A DNA stretch of 7,018 bases from an uncultured Dehalococcoidia bacterium (GTDB taxonomy: Bacteria > Chloroflexota > Dehalococcoidia > Tepidiformales > Tepidiformaceae), in NCBI GenBank assembly GCA_937954195.1, contig CALFYR010000023.1, positions 1 to 7,018 on the forward strand, in the 5' to 3' direction. Positions 1 through 5,817 of this stretch are shown here, piece by piece. The position numbers and the translations under genes are program-made. The notes under the pieces were generated by a model, which did no database searches, was not told where the DNA came from, and saw only the letters and a list, made by a program, of their open reading frames with translations. The stretch's first letter is position 1, and the number at the start of each line of letters is the position of its first letter.

Positions 1-638
1 AGGGTGTAGAGGGCGACGATCATCGCTCCCGCGACAAGGGCCGGCCGCAACTGAGGCAGCACCACGCGGAAGAACGTGGTCAGCGCCGATTTGCCCAGGC
101 TGCGGGAAGCTTCCTCCAGCGAACGGTCGAGCGTGAGCATGGCCGCGCGGACCGGCAGCAACACGTAGGGGTAGCTGAAGAACACCAGCGCGAGCCACGC
201 CCCCCAGAACCCGTAGATCGATGGGAGCCGGTCGACGCCGAACGGTTCGAGCCAGCCCTGGAGCGTGCCCCGTGGCCCCAGGAAAAGCACGATGGTCAGC
301 GCCGAGACGTACGACGGGATGGCCAGCGGCAGCGAGAGCAGCACGAACCAGAGCCTGGCCAGCGGCAGGTCCGTCCGGCTGGTGAGCCACGCCGCGGGTA
401 CGGCGATCGCGCAGGTGCTGACCGCCACGACCACGGCGAACCACACCGTATCCTTCGCCGAGGTGATCGTGCGGGACGCGCGGACGGTCTCCCAGGCGAC
501 GCCCCAATCATCCGAGACGCGCACCACCAGGTAGATGGCGGGCAACAAGACAGCGGCCGCGACCACCGCGGCCAGCAGGCCGGCGATGATCGCGGTCGGT
601 GTTGGGTACCCCCGCAGTGAGACGGGTCGTACGGTCAT
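1..638 (-). CDS. Iron(III)-type ABC transporter permease, N-terminal part (cut by left edge)
   Basis: Inner-membrane permease of a binding-protein-dependent importer (FbpB-like), which should form the path for the ligand delivered by the lipoprotein encoded just upstream. Reading the minus strand from ATG at 638-636 gives 212 codons with no stop before the window edge. Hydrophobic segments lie at about residues 15-39, 65-85, 95-119 and 141-163, and another begins near 199. The cytoplasmic EAA loop that contacts the ATPase is visible at 175-200: Glu176-Ala177-Ser178, Gly182 four residues later, then LPQLRP at 194-199. FbpB-type permeases usually have about 500 or more residues and two such halves, so more than half is probably missing. 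The start is set by AGGAG three bases upstream, overlapping the previous gene's stop; only six bases separate the two genes, so they are surely co-transcribed. The family is confident. Iron as substrate is inferred from the partner. Confidence 0.88.
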   Translation of the reverse strand, partial: MTVRPVSLRGYPTPTAIIAGLLAAVVAAAVLLPAIYLVVRVSDDWGVAWETVRASRTITSAKDTVWFAVVVAVSTCAIAVPAAWLTSRTDLPLARLWFVLLSLPLAIPSYVSALTIVLFLGPRGTLQGWLEPFGVDRLPSIYGFWGAWLALVFFSYPYVLLPVRAAMLTLDRSLEEASRSLGKSALTTFFRVVLPQLRPALVAGAMIVALYT

Positions 639-641
639 GGG

Positions 642-646
642 CTCCT
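642..646 (-). promoter_or_regulatory. Ribosome binding site of the permease
   Basis: AGGAG on the minus strand overlaps the TAG stop of the binding-protein gene (647-645) and lies three bases before the permease ATG. The overlap suggests translational coupling: ribosomes finishing the first gene reach the start of the second. The site fixes the permease start. Confidence 0.6.
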
Positions 647-1763
647 AGGGCAGCGCGCCCGTTTCCTGCAGCATTGCGACCGTCGCTTCGACATCGCCGA
701 GCAGGCTCAGGTCGACCTCGATGACGTTCAGCGAATCGAGCGGGGCGATGTAGTCGGCGGGAGGCGGGACGCCGGGGAGCAGCGGGTACTCGAACGTTTC
801 CTCCGCGAAGTACACCTGCGCCTCTTCGCTCAGCAGGAATTCGATGAGAGCGATGGCGGCCGCCTTGTTCGGGGCGCTCTTCAGCACGCCCGCGCCGGCG
901 ACGTTCATCAGCCCGCCGATATCGCCATTGGTGAAGTAGTAGGCGGCGGCGCCGAAGCTATCGCCCTGCTCTTCGATCCGCGGCCCGAGGTAGTAGTGGT
1001 TGATGAAGCCGACCTCAACCTCGCCGGAGGCAACCGCATCGAGCACCTGGTTGTTGCCGGAGTACACCATCGCGCCGTTCGCGACGATGCCTTCGAGCCA
1101 CTCGCGCGTCTCGTCCTCGCCGTGGACCACGCGCATGGCGGTCACGAACGACTGGAAGGAAGCGTTGGTCGGGGCCCAGCCGATCTTCCCGTTCCAGGCG
1201 GGGTCCGTGTAGTCGAAAATCGAATCCGGGAGCGAATCCTCCGTGTGGGCTTCCTTGTTGTAGGCGACGATGCGCACGCGGCCGGAGATACCGACCCAGT
1301 CGCCGTCTTCGGAGCTGAATTGCGCGGGCACCGTTGCGAGCAGGTCGGCCGGGAGTGCTTCGAACACGCCCGCGACTGAGAGCTGGCCGACGGAGCCGGC
1401 ATCCTGCCCGATGTAGACATCGGCGGGGCTGTTTTCGCCTTCTTCAAGGATGGCGGCCGCCATGGCGGGCGTGCTGCCGTAGCGAACGCGCACATCGACG
1501 CCGGTGGCTTCCTCGAACTGTTCGAGGATGGGCCCGATCAGCTCTTCCGAGCGGCCAGAATAGACGATGAGCTCGCCCGAAAGCTCGGGCTCATCCGTCG
1601 GTTCGGCACTCGCCTGGGCGGTGGGAGAAGTATCGCCCCCCGTGGTGGCGGTCGCCTCGGGAGTTTCGCCGTCGCTCGAATCGTCGTCATCGTCGCCACA
1701 GGCGATGGCAAGCAGGGGCAGCGCGACCAGCGCCGCGAGCAAAAAGTAGCGGAGCAACTTCAT
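645..1763 (-). CDS. Iron(III) ABC transporter substrate-binding lipoprotein
   Basis: Extracytoplasmic solute-binding lipoprotein of the FbpA/FutA/AfuA type (COG1840), 372 residues, which captures ferric iron and delivers it to the adjoining permease. A lipoprotein signal covers residues 1-22: Lys2, a hydrophobic core, then LAIAC with Cys22 as lipidation site. A poly-Asp stretch (24-28) and a Thr/Pro/Glu-rich linker to about residue 60 tether the domain. Family landmarks follow: VYSGR at 67-71, the GRVRIVAYN strand at 161-169, a GKIGWAPTN...SFQSFVTAMR block at 192-211, and NHYY at 255-258, whose paired Tyr257-Tyr258 match the dityrosine ligands of ferric-binding proteins. The only upstream purine-rich site, GAGGA at 1777-1781, is 13 bases from ATG, so ribosome loading may be modest. 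It is first in the operon, behind a promoter overlapped by a palindrome. The family is certain; ferric iron is very likely, though other metals are possible. Confidence 0.93.
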   Translation of the reverse strand: MKLLRYFLLAALVALPLLAIACGDDDDDSSDGETPEATATTGGDTSPTAQASAEPTDEPELSGELIVYSGRSEELIGPILEQFEEATGVDVRVRYGSTPAMAAAILEEGENSPADVYIGQDAGSVGQLSVAGVFEALPADLLATVPAQFSSEDGDWVGISGRVRIVAYNKEAHTEDSLPDSIFDYTDPAWNGKIGWAPTNASFQSFVTAMRVVHGEDETREWLEGIVANGAMVYSGNNQVLDAVASGEVEVGFINHYYLGPRIEEQGDSFGAAAYYFTNGDIGGLMNVAGAGVLKSAPNKAAAIALIEFLLSEEAQVYFAEETFEYPLLPGVPPPADYIAPLDSLNVIEVDLSLLGDVEATVAMLQETGALP

Positions 1764-1804
1764 ACGGGTTTACGAATCCTCACGGGAAATACGCTCGATG
1801 GAGT

Positions 1805-1826
1805 AACATTAGGGTCGCCTAATGTT
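1805..1826. promoter_or_regulatory. Palindromic operator, DtxR/IdeR/MntR-like
   Basis: A perfect inverted repeat has arms AACATTAGG (1805-1813) and CCTAATGTT (1818-1826) around four bases, GTCG. The core TTAGG-n4-CCTAA uses the same half-site words as operators of DtxR-family metalloregulators, although the classical actinobacterial IdeR box spaces its outer words by nine bases. It begins 42 bases upstream of the ferric-binding lipoprotein start and covers the spacer and -10 of the predicted promoter, where a bound repressor would block polymerase. The repeat is seen directly. The regulator family and iron response are inferred; the window encodes no regulator. Confidence 0.65.
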
Positions 1827-1834
1827 TCCGTCAA
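1806..1834 (-). promoter_or_regulatory. Predicted promoter of the iron-uptake operon
   Basis: On the minus strand TTGACG (1834-1829) matches five of six bases of the sigma70 -35 box. After exactly 17 bases comes TAATGT (1811-1806), a weak -10. A transcript would start near 1799, giving a leader of about 36 bases. The palindrome overlaps both the spacer and the -10, supporting repression as the control mode. The -10 is poor, so the exact start is uncertain. Confidence 0.5.
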
Positions 1835-1880
1835 CCACAGACTAACGCCGCCCGATCGGATGAGCCACCCGGTGGGCGGG

Positions 1881-1889
1881 TGCTAGACT
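1881..1889 (+). promoter_or_regulatory. Possible extended -10 of the amidase gene
   Basis: TGCTAGACT has the form TGn followed by TAGACT, an extended -10, 24 bases before the amidase ATG. No good -35 lies upstream. It sits inside the loop of an inverted repeat, GGCGGG (1875-1880) and CCCGCC (1891-1896). If used, transcription would begin near 1896, close to the ribosome binding site. Confidence 0.3.
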
Positions 1890-1901
1890 TCCCGCCTCCA
1901 G

Positions 1902-1909
1902 GGAGGTGA
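1902..1909 (+). promoter_or_regulatory. Strong ribosome binding site of the amidase
   Basis: GGAGGTGA is a near-complete complement of the 16S rRNA tail, four bases before ATG at 1914. It fixes the start. The upstream bases 1893-1898 can pair with 1903-1908 and would mask this site in a longer transcript. Confidence 0.75.
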
Positions 1910-1913
1910 CGAG

Positions 1914-3365
1914 ATGACAACACCCGTTTCCATCAGTCCGTTTGCCAGTGCGACTGACATGCTCGAGGCGATGCGCCAGGGCCACGTGAGTTCGGCTGAA
2001 CTCGTCGAAATGCACATCGAGCGTATCGAGCGGCTCAACGGACCGATCAACGCCATCATCAACACCACCTTCGATCGTGCCCGCGCTGAGGCGAAGGAGG
2101 CCGACCAACGCCGGGCCAGCGGCGAAGACGCGCCACTCCTCGGCCTCCCCATCACCATGAAAGAATCCAACGCCATCGCGGGGCTGCCGCAAACCGCCGG
2201 GTTCGAACACCTGAAAGGTGTGCCCGCGAACGAAGATGGCCCGGTCGGCGCTCGCGCCCTGGCCGCGGGTGCGGCGCTGCTCGGCCAGACCAATATCCCG
2301 GTCGCACTCGGTGACTGGCAGGCGAACAGCCCCGTGTACGGACGAACGGACAACCCATGGGATGCGACACGCTCACCCGGCGGCAGCACCGGCGGTGGGT
2401 CCGCGGCGCTCGCCGCAGGGCTGACGCCGCTCGAATTTGGCAGCGACATTGGCGGCTCGGTTCGCATCCCGGCGGCGTTCTGCGGTGTCTACGGCCACCG
2501 CCCCACCGAGACACTTGTGCCGCGGGTCGGTTCGTTTCCCGGCGCCGAACGCCCGAACGTCGCCGCGTTGATGGGCGTGCAGGGGCCCATGGCCCGGAGC
2601 GCCTACGACCTCGACATCGCCCTCCAGGTCATCGCCGGGCCCGAACCACTGGAAGATGTCGCCTGGCGCGTCGAGCTGCCGGCCCCGCGGGCGGAAAGGC
2701 TCGCCGACTACCGCGTTGGCATCCTCGAACCCCTCCCGGGTGTCGAAGTCGATGCCGAGATGGCCGAGCGACTCGAAGAACTCGGCACGTGGCTCGGGCA
2801 GCAGGGCGCGAACGTCCGCCGGGTCACGCTCCCCTTCGACTTCGCCGACTACGCGAAGGACTACATGCTGCTCCTGTCCCTCCGGACATCCGGGCCCATG
2901 AGCCGCGAAGACCGCATGGAAGTGGACCGCAAGCTGCGGGACCTCCCGGAGGAGCGTGAGCGCTGGCGCGGCGAGGCGCTCACCATGTGGGCCCACGAAT
3001 TTAGCGACCTGCTCTCGCGCCGCGAGAACTTCCGCTGGGCATACCGGGACTTCTTCCGCGACCTGGACGTGCTCCTGACGCCGATGGCGCTTGGCCCGGC
3101 GTTCGAACACACGGAGCTGCCGTTCAACGAACGGCTAATCACGGTGAATGGCAAGCAAGTGCGCTACGGTGACACGATCCACTATCCGTCGCTGGCCATC
3201 CTCGCGGGGCAGCCGGCAACGGCGTTCCCTGGCGGGCTGAACCGTGAAGGGCTCCCGCTAGGCCTGCAAGCCATCGGCCCGTACCTGGAGGACCGGACAC
3301 CAATCAGGTTCGCGCAGCTGGTGGAAGATGGCTGGCGGTCCTTCGAGCCGCCACCGGGGTACTAG
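1914..3365 (+). CDS. Amidase-signature family hydrolase
   Basis: A 483-residue enzyme of the amidase signature family, which hydrolyses carboxamide (C-N) bonds through a Ser-cisSer-Lys triad. All three residues are visible: Lys83 in PITMKE, Ser158 in the SPGGSTGGGSAALAAG block (154-169), and nucleophile Ser182 in GSDIGGSVRIPA (176-187). The 75 and 24 residue spacings equal those of fatty acid amide hydrolase (142, 217, 241). Thr159 replaces the second Ser often found in the glycine-rich loop. No signal peptide is seen, so it is probably cytoplasmic. The start is supported by a strong GGAGGTGA site. It is divergent from the iron operon and has no gatB or gatC neighbour, so it is unlikely to be the Glu-tRNA amidotransferase subunit GatA. 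The substrate cannot be told: a general amidase, a carbamoyl or acyl-amide hydrolase, or a peptide amidase are all possible. Confidence 0.92.
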   Translation: MTTPVSISPFASATDMLEAMRQGHVSSAELVEMHIERIERLNGPINAIINTTFDRARAEAKEADQRRASGEDAPLLGLPITMKESNAIAGLPQTAGFEHLKGVPANEDGPVGARALAAGAALLGQTNIPVALGDWQANSPVYGRTDNPWDATRSPGGSTGGGSAALAAGLTPLEFGSDIGGSVRIPAAFCGVYGHRPTETLVPRVGSFPGAERPNVAALMGVQGPMARSAYDLDIALQVIAGPEPLEDVAWRVELPAPRAERLADYRVGILEPLPGVEVDAEMAERLEELGTWLGQQGANVRRVTLPFDFADYAKDYMLLLSLRTSGPMSREDRMEVDRKLRDLPEERERWRGEALTMWAHEFSDLLSRRENFRWAYRDFFRDLDVLLTPMALGPAFEHTELPFNERLITVNGKQVRYGDTIHYPSLAILAGQPATAFPGGLNREGLPLGLQAIGPYLEDRTPIRFAQLVEDGWRSFEPPPGY

Positions 3366-3400
3366 GCAGCCTGCCGCCCGCGTTCCGGAGGCCCCCCACG

Positions 3401-3406
3401 TATAGT
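3401..3406 (+). promoter_or_regulatory. Possible -10 box of the alpha/beta hydrolase gene
   Basis: TATAGT matches five of six bases of the sigma70 -10 box, in a GC-rich gap 35 bases before the hydrolase ATG. No convincing -35 lies 16-18 bases upstream. It would give the hydrolase its own transcript after the amidase, with GGAG at 3431-3434 serving as ribosome binding site seven bases from ATG. Confidence 0.4.
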
Positions 3407-3441
3407 GCGGCGCCACACCCTTCCATCCACGGAGCCAGCCA

Positions 3442-4263
3442 ATGACCCTGCCCGCAGTAGCCGATGACTATGCCCTCCTCGATGGCCTGAGGTTCCACTA
3501 CCGCGAGTGGCCGAACCCCGGCAAACAGGCACTCCTGCTCCTCCACGGCTTCACCGGCCACACCCGCAGCTGGGATTCGTTCGCCGAAGCCATGCAGCCG
3601 GACTACCACGTCATCGCGCTCGACCAGCGCGGACACGGCGAATCGGCGTGGGCCGACGACTATTCCGCCGATGCGATGGTCGAAGATGTCGAGCGGTTCC
3701 GCCGGGCGCTGGGGCTGCAGCGATTCGTGCTGCTCGGCCTTTCCATGGGCGGCCGCAACGCCTACCACTACGCCGCGAAGTACCCCGCGGAGGTCGAGCG
3801 GCTCATCATCGTCGATATCGGTCCGGACATTGCGACGGCCGGCGCGACCCGCATCCAGACCGGCGTCCGCGCGGCCGACATATTCGCCACCCAGGAGGAG
3901 GCGATCGAGCGCGCCATCGCGGCCAACCCGAACGCGGACCCGCACGAGTCGCGCCATCGCACGCGCCACAACCTCCTCCGCCTCGATGACGGCAGGTGGA
4001 CGTTCCGCTACGACAAAGCGCTGCGCGGCGACCGCACGCTCCCGCGCCCCGATCCGGCTGCAGCCTGGGCCGGCCTGAAGACCATCAAGGCCCCAACGTT
4101 GCTCATCCGGGGCGAAGTCAGCGACGTCCTCGCGCCCGAAGTCGCCGAGCGGATGGTCCAGGAGATCCCGGACTGCAGGTTCGCGGTGGTGCCCGGCTCC
4201 GGCCATTCCATCCCGCTGGAGCGCCCGAAGGGGTTCCTCGAAGCAGTACGCACCTTCCTCTAG
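3442..4263 (+). CDS. Alpha/beta-fold hydrolase
   Basis: A soluble 273-residue alpha/beta hydrolase, the usual length for single-domain members. The catalytic set is complete: nucleophile Ser101 in the elbow GLSMGG (99-104), acid Asp228 in GEVSDVL, and His255 in GSGHS. The oxyanion-hole strand LLLLHGFTGH (31-40) carries His35-Gly36, and the DQRGHGES block (61-68) typical of the family follows. A helical cap spans about 130-205, where substrate choice is set; its sequence does not identify the substrate. Esterase, lactonase, C-C bond hydrolase (MhpC/BphD-like) and haloperoxidase-like roles all remain open. A nucleophile Asp as in epoxide hydrolases is ruled out by Ser101. GGAG seven bases before ATG supports this start. 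It follows the amidase after 76 bases on the same strand, possibly from its own -10, so co-function with the amidase is only a guess. Confidence 0.9.
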   Translation: MTLPAVADDYALLDGLRFHYREWPNPGKQALLLLHGFTGHTRSWDSFAEAMQPDYHVIALDQRGHGESAWADDYSADAMVEDVERFRRALGLQRFVLLGLSMGGRNAYHYAAKYPAEVERLIIVDIGPDIATAGATRIQTGVRAADIFATQEEAIERAIAANPNADPHESRHRTRHNLLRLDDGRWTFRYDKALRGDRTLPRPDPAAAWAGLKTIKAPTLLIRGEVSDVLAPEVAERMVQEIPDCRFAVVPGSGHSIPLERPKGFLEAVRTFL

Positions 4264-4280
4264 GCGAGGGGGCCAATGTT

Positions 4281-4297
4281 GCCGGGCCGACCCCGGC
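4281..4297 (+). other. GC hairpin in the hydrolase-methyltransferase gap
   Basis: GCCGGG and CCCGGC can form a 6-bp stem around a five-base loop, 18 bases after the hydrolase stop. A competing stem pairs GGGCCG (4284-4289) with CGGCCC (4301-4306). No T-run follows, so it could be a weak or factor-aided terminator, an RNA-stabilising 3' end, or chance pairing in GC-rich DNA. Confidence 0.25.
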
Positions 4298-4329
4298 GTC
4301 CGGCCCTGATTCGGTGGCACGGTCAGGAG

Positions 4330-4335
4330 TAGGCT
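4330..4335 (+). promoter_or_regulatory. Possible -10 of the methyltransferase gene
   Basis: TAGGCT ends six bases before the ATG at 4342, so a transcript would begin at or next to the start codon and be leaderless. Just upstream, AGGAG (4325-4329) is 12 bases from ATG and is an alternative, rather distant ribosome binding site if transcription comes from further upstream. Confidence 0.3.
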
Positions 4336-4341
4336 CGTTCC

Positions 4342-5091
4342 ATGGCGGCCACCTACGACACCCTCGGCACGACGTATGCGCGGACGCGCCAGCCGGACCC
4401 GCGCATTCGAGACGCGATCTGGGCGGCAATCGGCGATGCCCGCAGTGTCGTGAACGTGGGCGCCGGCGCCGGTTCGTATGAACCACCGCAAACGCTCCTC
4501 GCGGTCGAGCCCTCGATGGTGATGATCGCGCAGCGGCCACCCGGCCTTGCCCCGGCGGCGCTTACCACCGCGGAACGCATCCCGCTTCCCGATGCCTCGG
4601 TGGATGCCGCGCTCTGTATTCTCACCATCCACCACTGGCCGGACCTTGCGGCCGGGATCGCCGAACTCCGCCGGGTGGCGCGGCGGGGCGTCTTCTTCAC
4701 GTGGGACCGGGACGTGACCGCCGAGTTCTGGCTCATGCGCGACTACTTCCCTGAGATGGCGGCGGCGGATTACGCGAAGGCCGTACCCCTCGAACGCCTC
4801 GCTGAACTGGCCGGGCCGATCACGAGCAACGTGCCGGTTGAAGTCCCGCACGACTGCATCGATGGCTTCATGGGGGCGTTCTGGCGGCGCCCGGAACGCT
4901 ACCTGGACCCGGTGGTGCGGGCAGGGATCTCCGGCTTCTCGCTCATCGATGACGAGCAGCTTGCCGCCGGTCTCGGCCGGCTCGAGTCCGACGTCCGGTC
5001 TGGTGCGTGGCACGCACGGTACCGGGACCTGCTGGATCGGGAGTCCATGGACCTGGGCTACCGGCTCATCACGACGGACTGGACGGCGTAG
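4342..5091 (+). CDS. Class I SAM-dependent methyltransferase
   Basis: A 249-residue Rossmann-fold methyltransferase of the Methyltransf_11/UbiE-like group, transferring a methyl group from S-adenosylmethionine to an unidentified acceptor. Motif I, the SAM-binding glycine loop, is VVNVGAGAGSYE (36-47). The acidic residue ending strand beta2 is Glu56 in AVEPS. The AERIPLPDASVDAALCILTIHHWPD block (78-101) contains motifs post-I and IV. VARRGVFFTWD (112-122) follows. After about residue 125 the chain no longer resembles the core and probably forms the acceptor-binding part. There are no membrane segments or signal peptide. The start lacks a close Shine-Dalgarno and may be leaderless. Its TAG stop shares one base with the GTG start of the HAD gene, so those two are translationally coupled and may act together, for example on a small phosphorylated metabolite, though nothing here proves that. 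The family is secure; the substrate is unknown. Confidence 0.9.
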   Translation: MAATYDTLGTTYARTRQPDPRIRDAIWAAIGDARSVVNVGAGAGSYEPPQTLLAVEPSMVMIAQRPPGLAPAALTTAERIPLPDASVDAALCILTIHHWPDLAAGIAELRRVARRGVFFTWDRDVTAEFWLMRDYFPEMAAADYAKAVPLERLAELAGPITSNVPVEVPHDCIDGFMGAFWRRPERYLDPVVRAGISGFSLIDDEQLAAGLGRLESDVRSGAWHARYRDLLDRESMDLGYRLITTDWTA

Positions 5092-5750
5092 TGGGGAAGG
5101 TGGCCGAGGATCTCGCCATCCTGTGGGACAACGAAGGTGTCCTGGTGGACACCGAGACGGTGTTCTTCGAAGCCAACCGGCGGGAGCTGGCGAACCTGGG
5201 GATCGATGCCAGCTGGGCGGACTTCGAAGAGATCAACCTGCGCCAGGGCATCAGCCTGTTATCCCTTTCCGGCCTCGAAGGCGACGAACTGCGCGCCCTC
5301 TTCGCGCGCCGGGATGCGCTCTACAGCCAACTCCTGCGCTCCGAAGCACTCACCATCGCCGGGATGGGCGAGCTGCTGGGGCGGCTCGCGCCACGCTTTC
5401 GCATGGGCATCGTCACGTCCTCACACCGGGAGCACTTCGAAATCATTCATGCGCGTTCCGGGCTGCTTCGCCACTTCGCGTTTCACGTGGTCCGTGAGGA
5501 TTACCCGCGGAGCAAGCCGCACCCCGATAGCTACCTGGCGGGAATCGATCGGGCCGGTGTCCCCGCCGAGCGGTGCCTCGCCGTGGAGGATTCGCCCCGG
5601 GGTGTGGCGGCGGCGCGGGCGGCCGGGATCCAGGTGGTGTTCTTCGCTCCCGGCGGCGTGGGCGCCGAACGGGACGTGGGGACCGTGTTCGCCCGGGTCA
5701 CACACGCGGATGAACTCGAGGAGGCGTTGAACGACTGGGCCCGGAAGTAG
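5091..5750 (+). CDS. HAD-superfamily phosphatase with altered motif I
   Basis: A 219-residue haloacid dehalogenase-superfamily hydrolase with a helical cap (beta-phosphoglucomutase/phosphoglycolate phosphatase type), expected to act on a small phosphorylated metabolite through an aspartyl-phosphate. Motif I is WDNEGVLVDTE (12-22), with nucleophile Asp13 but Glu15 where the acid/base is normally Asp. The cap spans about 23-90. Motif II is GIVTSS (106-111), motif III has Lys142 in SKPHP, and motif IV is AVEDSPRG (164-171) with Glu166-Asp167. I chose GTG at 5091: it overlaps the methyltransferase stop in TAGTG and puts motif I near the N-terminus, as in the family. An in-frame ATG at 5007 would add 28 residues that overlap the methyltransferase and look unlike any HAD protein. 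No Shine-Dalgarno is evident, so translation probably relies on coupling. The GTG at 5100 is a less likely alternative. Confidence 0.88.
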   Translation: MGKVAEDLAILWDNEGVLVDTETVFFEANRRELANLGIDASWADFEEINLRQGISLLSLSGLEGDELRALFARRDALYSQLLRSEALTIAGMGELLGRLAPRFRMGIVTSSHREHFEIIHARSGLLRHFAFHVVREDYPRSKPHPDSYLAGIDRAGVPAERCLAVEDSPRGVAAARAAGIQVVFFAPGGVGAERDVGTVFARVTHADELEEALNDWARK

Positions 5751-5764
5751 CGGGGACACAAGAA

Positions 5765-5786
5765 GGCCCCGCCTGGCGGCGGGGCC
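5765..5786. terminator. Stem-loop between convergent HAD and dps genes
   Basis: GGCCCCGCC (5765-5773) and GGCGGGGCC (5778-5786) form a perfect 9-bp stem with loop TGGC. It starts 15 bases after the HAD stop and 32 bases beyond the dps stop on the other strand. On the minus strand it is followed by TTCTTGTG, a modest T-rich tail, so it is a better terminator for dps. On the plus strand CTGGAG follows, so it would be weak or factor-dependent in that direction. Confidence 0.65.
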
Positions 5787-5817
5787 CTGGAGAGGTAGGG
5801 TTACGTCAGGGCACGGG

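Noticed and set aside
1852..1859. Palindrome CCGATCGG between the divergent iron operon and amidase.
   Set aside because: Eight-base GC palindromes are common in such DNA, and this one lies outside the predicted promoter boxes.
2373..3110. A 245-codon minus-strand frame inside the amidase gene.
   Set aside because: It is a shadow of the amidase, whose triad and family spacings are intact on the plus strand; no ribosome site or motif supports it.
3304..5013. A 569-codon open frame on the minus strand across the hydrolase and methyltransferase genes.
   Set aside because: It lies antisense to two genes with complete catalytic motifs. Its translation is Arg/Gly/Val/Ala-rich without recognisable domains. 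Long antisense frames are expected where third positions are G or C.
5007..5090. N-terminal extension of the HAD protein from ATG 5007.
   Set aside because: The 28 residues overlap the methyltransferase, are Gly/Pro/His-rich and precede the position where HAD motif I normally begins; GTG at 5091 fits better.
1914..5750. Amidase, alpha/beta hydrolase, methyltransferase and HAD phosphatase as a biosynthetic or defence cluster.
   Set aside because: There is no scaffold-building enzyme, toxin, nuclease, transporter or regulator among them. The gaps of 76 and 78 bases and separate promoter-like boxes suggest unrelated housekeeping or catabolic genes.
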